Below are positions 18,373 to 28,380 of a stretch of DNA of 64,000 bases, one piece after another. Both the position numbers and the translations under genes were made by a program. The DNA comes from an uncultured Psychroserpens sp. Its GTDB lineage: Bacteria > Bacteroidota > Bacteroidia > Flavobacteriales > Flavobacteriaceae. The notes under the pieces are model-generated. The model had not been told where the DNA came from. It ran no database searches and was given only the letters and a program-made list of their open reading frames with translations. The stretch spans positions 248,001-312,000 of the forward strand of contig CANKZZ010000003.1 in NCBI GenBank assembly GCA_947488655.1. Reading direction: 5' to 3'. Each line of letters opens with the position of its first letter. Position 1 is the stretch's first letter.

Positions 18373-19974
18373 TTAATTTGTTAATGTGTTTGTTTCTTCG
18401 CTAGTTTCTGCTTCAAGTTTTTTACCCTTTCCGCCTAAATATTGGCAATCTTTCAATGCCTGCATATTTGTAAAAGGTACTCGGGTTTTATTGTATTGAT
18501 ATGTGCTACTCAATTCTTTTGATAAATTGTGATCATCAACATTAACTTCAATATCGTCCATTGTAAATTGACAAGGATGCTCGTATCCAGCTGCATGAGT
18601 TATTTCTATAAATTCTTTTCTAAACGTTTTGAAATATTGAGCAAGACGTTCAGATTTTAATGGAATATTTATTCCATTTTGCAACCATTTACTTTGAGTA
18701 GCTACACCACTTGGACAGCGGTTTGTATGGCAAATCTGAGCTTGGATACAACCAATACTCATCATAGCTTCACGCGCTACGTTTATAACATCTACTCCCA
18801 TAGCAAATGCCATTGCAGCTTTTCCGGGAAAGCCTAATTTACCACTCCCTATAAAAACAATCTGTTCAGATAAACCTTTCTCCTTAAATAATTTATATAA
18901 ATCTCCAAAACCGTAAACCCAAGGTAGTGATACATGATCAGCAAAACTTGGAGGTGCAGCTCCAGTGCCACCTTCACCACCATCAACGGTAATAAAATCT
19001 GGGCCTTTTCCAGTTGCTTTCATGATATCAGCAAGTTCTTCCCATTGTTCTAATTTACCTATGGCAGCCTTAATGCCAACAGGTAAGCCAGTAGCCTCTG
19101 CAATTTTTTCGATAAAATCTACCAATTCTGGTACATTACTAAATGCTTTATGATTTGGAGGAGAGAGTACGTCTTTGCCAACCTCAACACCTCTAATTGC
19201 AGCTATTTCACTCGTTATTTTGGCGCCTGGTAAAACACCACCTTTTCCTGGTTTAGCACCTTGTGAAAGCTTAACTTCAATGGCACGTATAAATGGGTTG
19301 TCTTCAACAAGTTTAATCATTTTCTCCATTGAAAATCCGCCATCATTTGCACGCACACCAAAATATCCAGTGCCAAAATGAAACATTACATCACCACCAT
19401 GGCTATGGTAAGGTGATAAACCACCTTCTCCAGTGTTATGATAGGCTCCAGCAAGTTTTACTCCTTTATTAAGTGATTCTATTGCTTTTGCTGATAATGA
19501 TCCAAAACTCATTGCAGAGACATTAATAATTGATGCAGGACGATAGGGTTTTTTACGTTTGTTATGAGCTCCCATCACTTTTGCGCAAGGCAAAAAAGTT
19601 TTATCAATAGTATTTGGGTGGTTTTCACCAATTTGAAAAGGCATCATAGCATTATTGATAAATATATGTTGATGTGCATAAATATCTCTATCAGTACCAA
19701 AACCCTCGTAATTATTTTCGTGTTTAGCAGAGGCGTAAATCCAACTGCGCTCTATGCGATTAAAAGGAAGTTCTTCTCTATTGTTAGCTACAAAATATTG
19801 ACGTATTTCTGGGCCAATACTCTCAAATAAATATCTTATGTGACCAGCTAAAGGGAAGTTATGTTGTATTGTGTGTTTTCTTTGGAGAACGTCGCGTATC
19901 GCGATTATAACTAATATAATAAGAATCCACATCCACCAAGATATTGATGTGATAACGTTAACAATTGTATCCAT
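18373..19974 (-). CDS. FMN-binding glutamate synthase-family protein
   Basis: 533 residues. An N-terminal membrane anchor (SWWMWILIILVIIAI, about 12-26) precedes a GltB-type FMN-binding TIM barrel. Clear motifs are NTGEGGLSPYH, KLSQGAKPGKGGVLPG, DFITVDGGEGGTGAAP and the cysteine-rich CHTNRCPSGVATQ, which in the glutamate synthase large subunit helps hold the Fe-S cluster. It lacks the N-terminal glutaminase and the C-terminal beta-helix of a full GltB, so it is a stand-alone synthase-domain homologue. Its reaction in vivo is not established from sequence. It is transcribed divergently from the AsmA-like gene. Confidence 0.9.
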   Translation of the reverse strand: MDTIVNVITSISWWMWILIILVIIAIRDVLQRKHTIQHNFPLAGHIRYLFESIGPEIRQYFVANNREELPFNRIERSWIYASAKHENNYEGFGTDRDIYAHQHIFINNAMMPFQIGENHPNTIDKTFLPCAKVMGAHNKRKKPYRPASIINVSAMSFGSLSAKAIESLNKGVKLAGAYHNTGEGGLSPYHSHGGDVMFHFGTGYFGVRANDGGFSMEKMIKLVEDNPFIRAIEVKLSQGAKPGKGGVLPGAKITSEIAAIRGVEVGKDVLSPPNHKAFSNVPELVDFIEKIAEATGLPVGIKAAIGKLEQWEELADIMKATGKGPDFITVDGGEGGTGAAPPSFADHVSLPWVYGFGDLYKLFKEKGLSEQIVFIGSGKLGFPGKAAMAFAMGVDVINVAREAMMSIGCIQAQICHTNRCPSGVATQSKWLQNGINIPLKSERLAQYFKTFRKEFIEITHAAGYEHPCQFTMDDIEVNVDDHNLSKELSSTYQYNKTRVPFTNMQALKDCQYLGGKGKKLEAETSEETNTLTN

Positions 19975-20046
19975 TACGATTAAATAGGTGTTTAAAGTTC
20001 TTTAAATTTCAACGATATAAAAGTAATGAATCTTTATCTTTATAAA

Positions 20047-21615
20047 ATGACATCTAAAAGAAAAAAAATTGGTTTAATCTTTATAATTGTATTTGGTCTT
20101 GCGCTTGCAGGATTTTTTTATGCTAAGCATGTAGTACATACAAAATTCGATACATTTGTTGAGAATCTACCTAAGCACATTGATTTACAATACGATAGTA
20201 AAGAGGTTGATATTCTCTTCGGAAATTTAAAAATAATAAAACCACTATTAACTATTAGAGGAAAAGTAACCAATGAGATTAATGCTCAAATAAAGCTGGA
20301 AACTTTTGAAATTAATGATATAAGTTATTGGGAGTTATATAATAATGATGCCATTGATATAGAATCTGTAATTATAAGCCAACCCAATATTATCTACTAT
20401 CATAATAAGCAAGTAGAAGGACAAAGTTATAATGATATTTTTAAAGATGGTGCTAAAAAAACTTTTAGAATAGGCAACTTAGAGATTAATGAAGCTAATG
20501 TGGAGGTGTTAAATGTAGAAAATGATTCTCTCATTTTTTCTTCGGAAAATTTAAACATTCAATTATCGTCTGTAGCTTCATCAGAACCATCAAACTCAAA
20601 TCTTCCATTTGTGGTTGAGGATTTTTTGCTAAACTCAAGTAATCTCAAATATCAAGTAAGTGCCTACGAGAATTTATTTATAAATCAAATTGATATTGAT
20701 ACAGATAATTCTAAGTTTTCTGAAGTCTCTTTACAGACAAAATACTCTAAAGAAGAACTTTCAAAATTAATAGAAGTAGAACGAGATCATTTTGATTTAA
20801 GTGTGGTTTCCGTAGAAATTAAAAATCAAGCGTTAGTTACAAAAAAAGAATCACCAATAGGATTTAAAGCAAGTGATGTGATTTTTAATACGTTAAACCT
20901 AAATATCTATCGAGACAAATTAGTTGTAGATGATTTTAATCATAAATCATTGTATAGCAAAATGTTAAGGGAGCTTAATTTTAGTTTAGATTTAAGTAAT
21001 GTATTTATTAATAATGGATTAATTGTATATGAGGAAAAGGTAAAAGCAGATAATAATGCAGGTAAATTAGAATTCTCAAATTTAGATGCCAAAATTAATA
21101 ATGTGTCTAATACTTATAAAATTGGCAACAAAACAACTATAGATATAACTGCTAACTTTATGGAGAATACGCCTTTAAAAGTAGATTGGAATTTTGATGT
21201 TAATGATGTTAATGACACCTTTATATTTAAAGCAGATTTAGGCAATTTAAAAGCAGATCATCTTAACCAATTTATGCAACCTAACTTAAATATAAAACTT
21301 GAAGGCGAATTACTAAAAACCTATTTTACTGTAGGTGGTAATGCAAATACATCTACAGTTAATTTAAAGACAGATTACGATCAATTTGATGTCGTTATAC
21401 TCAAAGAAGACGGAAAAGAAAAAAATAAATTTCTATCTGGTTTGGTAAATTTATTTATATCAAAAGATAGTAAAGATGACTCTAATGATTTTAGAGAAAG
21501 TGATACCGAAACTGTAGAGCGAGACAAAACCAAATCGGTATTTAACTTTGTATGGAAAAACGCTAGAGCAGGACTACTATCTGCTATGGTTGGTGATGGT
21601 GAAAAAGACGATTAA
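20047..21615 (+). CDS. AsmA/DUF748-like membrane-anchored periplasmic protein
   Basis: About 522 residues (529 if the ATG at 20026 is used). One N-terminal membrane anchor (KIGLIFIIVFGLALAGFFYAKH) leads into a long beta-rich periplasmic region with repeated patterns such as DIESVIISQPNIIYYHN, IGNLEINEANVEVLNVEN and FSLDLSNVFINNGLIVYEEK. These resemble the AsmA-like/DUF748 proteins thought to bridge the envelope and move or organise lipids. Assignment is by pattern only. The ATG at 20047 puts basic residues before the anchor and is preferred. Its stop overlaps the stop of the convergent M20 gene by 4 bp. It carries two CTTCGGAA copies. Confidence 0.6.
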   Translation: MTSKRKKIGLIFIIVFGLALAGFFYAKHVVHTKFDTFVENLPKHIDLQYDSKEVDILFGNLKIIKPLLTIRGKVTNEINAQIKLETFEINDISYWELYNNDAIDIESVIISQPNIIYYHNKQVEGQSYNDIFKDGAKKTFRIGNLEINEANVEVLNVENDSLIFSSENLNIQLSSVASSEPSNSNLPFVVEDFLLNSSNLKYQVSAYENLFINQIDIDTDNSKFSEVSLQTKYSKEELSKLIEVERDHFDLSVVSVEIKNQALVTKKESPIGFKASDVIFNTLNLNIYRDKLVVDDFNHKSLYSKMLRELNFSLDLSNVFINNGLIVYEEKVKADNNAGKLEFSNLDAKINNVSNTYKIGNKTTIDITANFMENTPLKVDWNFDVNDVNDTFIFKADLGNLKADHLNQFMQPNLNIKLEGELLKTYFTVGGNANTSTVNLKTDYDQFDVVILKEDGKEKNKFLSGLVNLFISKDSKDDSNDFRESDTETVERDKTKSVFNFVWKNARAGLLSAMVGDGEKDD

Positions 21616-22889
21616 TTATTTAAATAATCTAAAGTGAGCTGTGTAAATGCTTTTACGCCTAATAACATACCACTTTCATCAATCATAAAATCTGGAGTAT
21701 GATGCGGAAAAGCACCTTTAGATTCTTCATCAAGACTCATGCCACCTAAAAAGAAATAGATACCAGGTACAACTTCTTGAAAATATGAAAAATCTTCACC
21801 ACCTGTAGTAGCCTTCATTAGTTGTACATTTTGCGTACCAGCAACTTTTTGTAATGAAGGGAGCATTTGGTCAACCAAGTCTGCATCATTGTAGGTAATA
21901 GATGTTTGATTTCTAAAAGTAATAGTAGCTTCGCCACCATAGGCTTTTGCTATGGTTTCTGTCATTTCTTTCATTCGTCGTTCTATCATTTCGCGCATAT
22001 CTGGATCAAGAGTTCTTACTGTGCCAATAAGTTCTGCAGTTTCAGGAATAATATTAAAACGTGTTCCTGCTGTTATTTTACCAACAGTAATTACTGCTGC
22101 CTCGTCGGTTAACTTGGCTTCTCTACTTATTATGGTTTGCAAACCGTCAATAATTTTTGCTGAAATTAAAATAGGATCAACGCCACTCCAAGGTTGCGAA
22201 CCGTGTGTTTGTTTTCCTTTCACATTAATGACAAAACGCTCTACAGAGGCCATAATACCACCTTTTTTATATTTTAAAACACCAACAGGAGTTCCTGCGT
22301 TAATGTGTAAACCAAAAATAACATCTACCTTAGGGTTGTTTAATACACCTTCTTTAATCATAAGTTTTGCACCACCTTCTTCACCTGGTGGTGGACCTTC
22401 TTCTGCAGGTTGAAAAATAAATTTTACAGTTCCTTTAATTTTGTCTTTATGTTTTGATAGTACCTCTGCAACTCCCATTAAAATTGCAGTATGTGTATCA
22501 TGACCACAAGCATGCATGACACCAGTTTTTGTTCCTAAAAATTCGGTTTCTACAGTACTTTTAAAAGGTAAGTCATTACGTTCTGTCACCGGAAGCGCAT
22601 CAATATCTGCTCTTAAAGCCACCACTTTTCCTGGCTGATCTCCTTTTAAGATGCCTACAACTCCTGTAATAGCAACACCTGTTTCTACCTCTAAACCTAA
22701 TGCTTTTAAATGTGCAGCAATTTTTTCGGCAGTTTTAAACTCTTGATTAGATAATTCTGGATTTTCATGAAAATGTCGACGCCAATCTATCACTTTAGAT
22801 TCAATATCTATAATATCTTGTTCGAGATCATTTTGAGAGAAAACGGTTAAACTTCCGAAGAAAATAAAAAACAACAACAGGTAACGCAT
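21612..22889 (-). CDS. M20-family metallo-amidohydrolase, secreted
   Basis: 425 residues with a signal peptide (MRYLLLFFIFFGSLTVFSQ). The M20D (IAA-amino-acid hydrolase/hippurate hydrolase) pattern is clear: DWRRHFHENPELSNQEF, the metal site MHACGHDTHTAILMG, FQPAEEGPPPGEEGGA with its glutamate pair, and the late metal ligand region TTGGEDFSYF. It hydrolyses N-acyl amino acids or short peptides, probably in the periplasm. The substrate is unknown. It is monocistronic as far as can be seen. The signal-peptide FFGS codons contain a CTTCGGAA copy (22853-22860 on this strand). Confidence 0.92.
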   Translation of the reverse strand: MRYLLLFFIFFGSLTVFSQNDLEQDIIDIESKVIDWRRHFHENPELSNQEFKTAEKIAAHLKALGLEVETGVAITGVVGILKGDQPGKVVALRADIDALPVTERNDLPFKSTVETEFLGTKTGVMHACGHDTHTAILMGVAEVLSKHKDKIKGTVKFIFQPAEEGPPPGEEGGAKLMIKEGVLNNPKVDVIFGLHINAGTPVGVLKYKKGGIMASVERFVINVKGKQTHGSQPWSGVDPILISAKIIDGLQTIISREAKLTDEAAVITVGKITAGTRFNIIPETAELIGTVRTLDPDMREMIERRMKEMTETIAKAYGGEATITFRNQTSITYNDADLVDQMLPSLQKVAGTQNVQLMKATTGGEDFSYFQEVVPGIYFFLGGMSLDEESKGAFPHHTPDFMIDESGMLLGVKAFTQLTLDYLNN

Positions 22890-23033
22890 CTTTTAGATTT
22901 TAAGATTATGCTTAAAGGTATTCAAAAAAACGTTAAGTTGGTTTAGAGGTGTAATTGTTTATAATTATTTATAAAAACGTTTAATAAAAACTGGGCTTTT
23001 GGTTAATTTCACGCTTACTAAAAAATGTAAAAT

Positions 23034-25355
23034 TTGGAGAAGTATTTAAGTCAGTTAAACGAAGCGCAATATGAGCCAACCGTCCAAGTAGATGGACCAA
23101 TGATTATTATTGCTGGTGCAGGATCTGGTAAAACGAGAGTGTTAACTTATCGTATTGCATACCTGATGAGTAAGGGTGTAGACTCGTTTAATATTTTGGC
23201 GTTGACATTTACAAACAAAGCTGCCAAAGAGATGAAAGGTAGAATTGCAGATATTGTTGGCGATGGTGAAGCAAAAAATTTGTGGATGGGAACATTTCAC
23301 TCAGTTTTTGCAAAAATATTGAGGTTTGAAGGACATCATTTAGGTTTTCCAAGTAATTTTACGATTTACGATACCCAAGATTCTCAAAAACTGTTAGGCT
23401 CTATTATTAAAGAAATGGGCTTAGATAAAGATATTTATAAAACAAAGCAGGTTTATAGTCGTATCTCATCGTATAAAAATAATCTTATAACTGTAAAGGC
23501 ATATTTTAAAAATCCTGAGTTAATTGAAGCAGATACTGCTGCAAGGCGACCTAGAATGGGTGAAATCTATAAAAATTATGTAGACCGTTGCTTTAAAGCA
23601 GGAGCTATGGATTTTGATGATTTATTACTGCGTACTAATGAGTTACTTACACGTTTTCCTAATGTTTTAGCGCAGTACCAAGATAAGTTTAGGTATATAT
23701 TGGTTGATGAGTACCAAGATACAAATCACTCGCAATATTTAATCGTTAGAGCTTTATCTGATCGTTTTCAAAATATTTGCGTTGTTGGTGATGATGCGCA
23801 GAGTATTTATGCCTTTCGTGGTGCAAATATTAATAACATCTTGAATTTTCAAAAAGATTATGATGATGTAAAAGTCTATAGGTTAGAACAAAATTATCGT
23901 TCAACCAAAAACATTGTAGGTGCAGCAAACTCTGTAATAGAACATAATAAAACCAAACTAGATAAAGTCGTTTGGACAGCAAATGTAGAAGGAGAAAAAG
24001 TTAAAGTACATAGGTCACTTACAGATGGTGACGAAGGTCGATACGTTGCAAGTACCATTTGGGAAAACAAAATGAATCATCAACTGCCAAATAGTGATTT
24101 TGCAGTTTTATATAGAACTAATGCGCAATCTAGAGCTATTGAAGATGCTCTGAGAAAACGAGATATACCATACCGTATTTATGGAGGTTTATCGTTTTAC
24201 CAACGTAAAGAAATTAAAGATGTAACCGCTTATTTGAGACTTATTCTCAATCCTGCAGATGAAGAAGCGCTCAAACGAGTTATTAATTATCCTGCAAGAG
24301 GTATTGGTCAAACAACTGTTGACCGTTTAATAGTTGCTGCAAATGGTTTTGGCAAAACAATTTTTGAAGTCCTGCAACACATTGACCAAATTGATATTAA
24401 TATTAATAAAGGCACTAAAAACAAATTAAAAGATTTTGTCACACTTATAGAGAGTTTTCAAGTGATGAATCAAAACGCAAATGCATTTGAATTAACTGCA
24501 CACGTTACAAAAGCCACAGGCTTAATTAGAGAAGTAAATAAAGATGGTACTCCAGAAGGACAAGTAAGACTAGAAAACGTAGAAGAGCTTTTAAATGGTA
24601 TTAAAGATTTTGTAGAAGGTCAAATAGAAATAGCAGATGCAGGAGATTCTTTGGCAGAGTTTTTAGAGGATGTTGCTCTCGCGACAGATTTAGATGGTGA
24701 TAAAGGAGATCCTAATCATGTGGCAATGATGACAATTCACCTTGCAAAAGGACTAGAGTTTCCTTATGTTTTTATAGTTGGTATGGAAGAAGATTTATTT
24801 CCTAGTGCCATGAGTATGAATACTAGAAGTGAACTAGAGGAGGAGCGACGATTATTTTATGTTGCATTAACACGAGCCGAAAAACAAGCTTATTTAACAT
24901 ACACCTTGTCTCGCTATCGCTGGGGAAAATTAATTGACGCAGAACCAAGTAGGTTTATACAAGAGATAGACGATCAATTTGTAGATATTATTACACCAAT
25001 TAATGATCCTCGACAAAACCCAATGTTGAGTGCAGATATTTTTGGAGATGTAGAGCCTAACCAAATAAGATTTAAGAAACCTGTGATAAGACGAAAGTCT
25101 GATGCTAAAAAACCACCAAAATTTGTTGCGCCTAAAAACTTAAAACCTGTCTCTAAATCTAGCGCACCAGATAAAGCTAATCTTTTTGATGGTAATTTGG
25201 TTGTTGGCAATTTTGTTGAGCATGGTCGTTTTGGTAAGGGAGAAGTTTTAAAGATAGAAGGCAAAGGCGCAGATACTAAAGCCGAAATTAATTTTGAAAT
25301 TGGTGGTGTTAAAAAGTTGTTGCTTAGGTTTGCTAAACTTGATGTGCTTGGGTAA
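23034..25355 (+). CDS. UvrD/PcrA-family ATP-dependent DNA helicase, TTG start
   Basis: 773 residues, superfamily-1A helicase. Q-motif LNEAQYEP, Walker A AGAGSGKT (27-34), motif II VDEYQDT near 223, GDDAQSIYAFRGA and QNYRSTKNIV are all present, as are the C-terminal motifs MTIHLAKGLEF and VALTRAEKQ. A C-terminal SH3/Tudor-like tail (GNFVEHGRFGKGEVLKIEGKG) is typical of PcrA/UvrD and contacts RNA polymerase in known members. It unwinds DNA in excision repair and replication-fork clearing. The start is forced to the TTG at 23034, since an in-frame TAA sits two codons upstream (23028-23030). It ends 10 bp before a CTTCGGAA copy. Confidence 0.95.
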   Translation: MEKYLSQLNEAQYEPTVQVDGPMIIIAGAGSGKTRVLTYRIAYLMSKGVDSFNILALTFTNKAAKEMKGRIADIVGDGEAKNLWMGTFHSVFAKILRFEGHHLGFPSNFTIYDTQDSQKLLGSIIKEMGLDKDIYKTKQVYSRISSYKNNLITVKAYFKNPELIEADTAARRPRMGEIYKNYVDRCFKAGAMDFDDLLLRTNELLTRFPNVLAQYQDKFRYILVDEYQDTNHSQYLIVRALSDRFQNICVVGDDAQSIYAFRGANINNILNFQKDYDDVKVYRLEQNYRSTKNIVGAANSVIEHNKTKLDKVVWTANVEGEKVKVHRSLTDGDEGRYVASTIWENKMNHQLPNSDFAVLYRTNAQSRAIEDALRKRDIPYRIYGGLSFYQRKEIKDVTAYLRLILNPADEEALKRVINYPARGIGQTTVDRLIVAANGFGKTIFEVLQHIDQIDININKGTKNKLKDFVTLIESFQVMNQNANAFELTAHVTKATGLIREVNKDGTPEGQVRLENVEELLNGIKDFVEGQIEIADAGDSLAEFLEDVALATDLDGDKGDPNHVAMMTIHLAKGLEFPYVFIVGMEEDLFPSAMSMNTRSELEEERRLFYVALTRAEKQAYLTYTLSRYRWGKLIDAEPSRFIQEIDDQFVDIITPINDPRQNPMLSADIFGDVEPNQIRFKKPVIRRKSDAKKPPKFVAPKNLKPVSKSSAPDKANLFDGNLVVGNFVEHGRFGKGEVLKIEGKGADTKAEINFEIGGVKKLLLRFAKLDVLG

Positions 25356-25413
25356 ATTTTTTTTTCTTCGGAAATTTTAGTTTGTAAAGCTTGGATAGTG
25401 AAAGAAAACCAAA

Positions 25414-26382
25414 TTACTTTACCATAAAAACCGAATTAATATTCCCTTTCCCGTCATATTCTTTAATAGGATTATCAGGATCTAGTATCCAATTTCCGTC
25501 GATAATAAATTTGTAGTAATGCTTGCCAGCAGGTAACGGTAAACGAAGTTTCCAATAATTGTTATCAGCTTTCTGCATTTCAATATCATGTTCATTCCAT
25601 CCATTAAAAGAGCCAGCTAAAATGACACGATTAGCATTCGTGTATCCTTTTAATAAAAAGGTCACATACTTACCAACATTTATTACCGAGTTATAATGTC
25701 CAAACTCATTTAATACCTTTGATGGATTAGATGGGTCAATCATCCAGTGACCATCTACTATGAATTTATACTCGTATTCACCAGCTTTAATATCTAATTT
25801 TAATTCCCAACCATTGTCTGTTTTATACATTTCTAAATCATGTTCATCCCATCTGTTAAATGATCCTGCAACAATAACTTTTTTGGCATTTTCATGACCC
25901 TTTAGTCTAAAACTCACATTTCCTTTACGATTAGGAATTGCTGCTTTAGTATCCATCTTTAAATTATAAACATCTAGATTGCTCTTTTTTATTTGGGCTA
26001 ATTTAGCGTTGGCATCGGTTTTTGAAGGTTCTGCCCAGTATTGATTATTAATGATAAACTTAAACTCCCAGACATACTCATCTTTAAAATCATTTATATG
26101 TTTTCTTAACTCATAAGTAATGTCATTAACTTTTTTCATTTTCCAGTCATATTTAGACCAGTTGTTAAATTCTCCTGCTACAACTACATTATTAATTGTT
26201 AAGTCTTCAAATTTTATATAGTTATCTGTATTATCTTCAGTAAACTCTTCATAATCATACTTACTAAATGTAAAAATTACATAATTGCCTTCAAACCTAT
26301 ATCCTTTTTTTGTTTGAGCATAAGTTGACCAGGTTGCAAATGCAATTATTAAAATAATGATATGTTTAATTACTGTTTTCAC
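25414..26382 (-). CDS. Secreted protein with three tandem glycogen-binding (CBM48/E-set) modules, GTG start
   Basis: 322 residues with a signal peptide (MKTVIKHIIILIIAFATWSTYAQ). Three AMPK/CBM48-like modules follow. Each has the VxxAGxFNxW...D...M strand pattern and a YxFKFIxxxxWxxDP strand: VVAGEFNNWSKYD (about residue 70), VIVAGSFNRWDEHD (about 167) and VILAGSFNGWNEHD (about 252). These modules bind alpha-glucans in known enzymes, but no catalytic domain is attached. It is coupled to the upstream protease gene by a GTGA overlap. Whether it binds polysaccharide at the cell surface is an inference. The first module is the most diverged. Confidence 0.8.
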   Translation of the reverse strand: MKTVIKHIIILIIAFATWSTYAQTKKGYRFEGNYVIFTFSKYDYEEFTEDNTDNYIKFEDLTINNVVVAGEFNNWSKYDWKMKKVNDITYELRKHINDFKDEYVWEFKFIINNQYWAEPSKTDANAKLAQIKKSNLDVYNLKMDTKAAIPNRKGNVSFRLKGHENAKKVIVAGSFNRWDEHDLEMYKTDNGWELKLDIKAGEYEYKFIVDGHWMIDPSNPSKVLNEFGHYNSVINVGKYVTFLLKGYTNANRVILAGSFNGWNEHDIEMQKADNNYWKLRLPLPAGKHYYKFIIDGNWILDPDNPIKEYDGKGNINSVFMVK

Positions 26383-27341
26383 TGTTTAATTAACGGGAAT
26401 TTTACAAAGTAAAGCTTTTCTTTTTTATAATTAATAATCGTACGCTGTTGCCTAAAAAACTCGTATCCCAAAATACCGTCTAATGATGTGCCAAAGGCGT
26501 CATTCATTTGATTAAGGTTGGTGAGCATTGTATGCATTGGTGCAAAATAAATTTTATCGCTTAGCTTAACACGATACAATTTTCCTGCCATAACTTCTAT
26601 TTTTCTGCCACTTGCACCAATAAGCATTAAACGTTTTGATGGGTAAAAGTATTCTAATATTTTCTTGCTGGTATTTTTATTAAGTTGGTTATACTCTGCA
26701 CCTGTGTCTAGGCCAAATTTTAATTTATGATTGTTTACTGTTGCCTCTAAAACAATGGTGTGATTTTTTAATTTAAAATCTACCGTATCAATAATTTTTT
26801 CTAAATATTCTCTAGGGTCTAATTTTTTTCCTTCGGAATTTACTCGAGATAAGGTTATTTGATTTAAATACATATCTATAAAGACCTCATAATCTTTTAA
26901 GATATCAAAACCAATAATACCTAAAAGGTGAATTTTTTTGCTAGTCTCTATATGCGATAAATCTATCACATCAGAGTTTTTATCTTCTATTGTAATATCT
27001 TTTATAATAAACTCTCTTAAACGTTTTTCTAAAGGGTTATCAATAACATCAATTACGCCTGAAGTTTCTTTGTTAGTACCAAAATGAGGTTTGTAAGACT
27101 TAAAATGAACTTTATTTAGAATTAATGACTCAGATCCTGTATCGATAATAAAATTTCCCTTTTGGTCTAAAAGCTCAGCTTCAATTACAATGAGATTGTC
27201 TATAAGTTTAAATGGAATTCTCGTTGTGTGCTCACTTAAAATTTCGGCTTTAGGATACGTAATAGGAGTGGGATAATCTATAGACAACCCATGCGAGGAC
27301 ATGATTAAGAATAAAAAGTATAGCGTTATATAATGTCGCAT
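26379..27341 (-). CDS. Retropepsin-like aspartyl protease family protein, tandem domains
   Basis: 320 residues with an N-terminal hydrophobic signal (MRHYITLYFLFLIMSSHG). Two retropepsin-type active-site motifs appear, IIDTGSESLIL near residue 80 and FGLDTGAEYNQL near 210, each followed by a hydrophobic-hydrophobic-glycine segment (LLGIIGFDIL and LDGILGYEFF). This clan AA layout has the two half-sites in one chain, as in pepsins. It is probably a periplasmic or surface protease or a peptidase-like binding protein. It is first in a two-gene operon with the glycogen-binding-module protein and overlaps it by 4 bp. Substrate unknown. Confidence 0.8.
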   Translation of the reverse strand: MRHYITLYFLFLIMSSHGLSIDYPTPITYPKAEILSEHTTRIPFKLIDNLIVIEAELLDQKGNFIIDTGSESLILNKVHFKSYKPHFGTNKETSGVIDVIDNPLEKRLREFIIKDITIEDKNSDVIDLSHIETSKKIHLLGIIGFDILKDYEVFIDMYLNQITLSRVNSEGKKLDPREYLEKIIDTVDFKLKNHTIVLEATVNNHKLKFGLDTGAEYNQLNKNTSKKILEYFYPSKRLMLIGASGRKIEVMAGKLYRVKLSDKIYFAPMHTMLTNLNQMNDAFGTSLDGILGYEFFRQQRTIINYKKEKLYFVKFPLIKQ

Positions 27342-27381
27342 ACTTAATAGACTATAAAAGTTTAAGAGTGTTACACTTTTA

Positions 27382-28248
27382 TTACTCTAAATGTGTTTGT
27401 GTAAATGCTTTTAATTTTGTCCAAGTATCTAATAACTCTAACCCAACCCATCCATGACCAGCATTTGGATATAATGTAAATTGATGCGTAACGCCAAGTG
27501 TTGTTAATCTGGTGTCCATGTCTACACCTTGACTTGTAGGTATTAGTGGATCTTGCCCACCATAAAATAAAATTGTTGGAGGAGACGATGATGTCGCTTG
27601 ATGGTAAGGACTTATTTCTTCTAAATACGCAGTTGAGGTGTCTATTCCAAAAGTGTTTATAATTTCCTGCAGTAAAGGGTCTTCGTTATTTAAATAAGCT
27701 GGATCTGTAAAATTAGTTGGGCCTACAACGCTTGCAACCATTTTTACATCATTTTGAGTGTCAAAAGCATAGCTCCATAGCATAGATAGATGTGCTCCAG
27801 CACTTGTGCCTAAAAAACCAATATCACTAGAAATTACATAATCGTTTTGGTTAGCTTTAAGCAGGTTAACAATTGTTGTAATGTCATTTATTTGCATTGG
27901 GTAAGGTTGGTTATCTGCATCTGCAAGTCTATAATTTATATTTACAATTGCAATATCTGGTAGCTCTTCTAACATGATATCTTTAAAAGGATTCATATCT
28001 GCTTTATCGCCAGAAGTCCATCCACCACCATGAACTAATATCATAACTTTAGTTTCTGTGGTTCTATTTGCTGGTAAATAAATGTCAAAAACTTGATCGC
28101 TATCAGTACCATACGATACATTTAATTCTTGCCTAAATTCTAAAGGTAATGTATCTTGTTGTTCATTTATTATTGTGTCATCGTCTGAGCAAGAGTAATT
28201 TCCGAAGGAAATAAAAAGTAATAGTAATGCGAGTTTTAGAGTTTTCAT
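27382..28248 (-). CDS. Alpha/beta-hydrolase esterase, lipoprotein
   Basis: 288 residues. A lipoprotein signal ends in FGNYSC (C20) and is followed by SDDD, a typical Bacteroidota start. The BD-FAE/carboxylesterase pattern is complete: oxyanion loop VHGGGWTSGDK, nucleophile elbow FLGTSAGAHLSM, aspartate in YGGQDPLIP and histidine in NAGHGWVGLE. It likely hydrolyses small esters at the cell envelope. It lies 40 bp upstream of the retropepsin gene on the same strand and may share its transcript. A CTTCGGAA copy overlaps the signal peptide on the coding strand. Confidence 0.88.
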   Translation of the reverse strand: MKTLKLALLLLFISFGNYSCSDDDTIINEQQDTLPLEFRQELNVSYGTDSDQVFDIYLPANRTTETKVMILVHGGGWTSGDKADMNPFKDIMLEELPDIAIVNINYRLADADNQPYPMQINDITTIVNLLKANQNDYVISSDIGFLGTSAGAHLSMLWSYAFDTQNDVKMVASVVGPTNFTDPAYLNNEDPLLQEIINTFGIDTSTAYLEEISPYHQATSSSPPTILFYGGQDPLIPTSQGVDMDTRLTTLGVTHQFTLYPNAGHGWVGLELLDTWTKLKAFTQTHLE

Positions 28249-28380
28249 GAGTTGGCTTATTATTTTAAAAGGTCATTATGTCTATTTTTGAGGCTTTAAT
28301 GGTTAATAAAGTTTTATAACATACATATGTTGTAATAAAATAATTAATTACTTTGTAACGTATTTGTAAGGTACAATATT

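Noticed and set aside
25366-25373. CTTCGGAA after uvrD as a terminator
   Set aside because: The stem is only 4 bp and most other copies lie inside genes, so termination does not explain the word.
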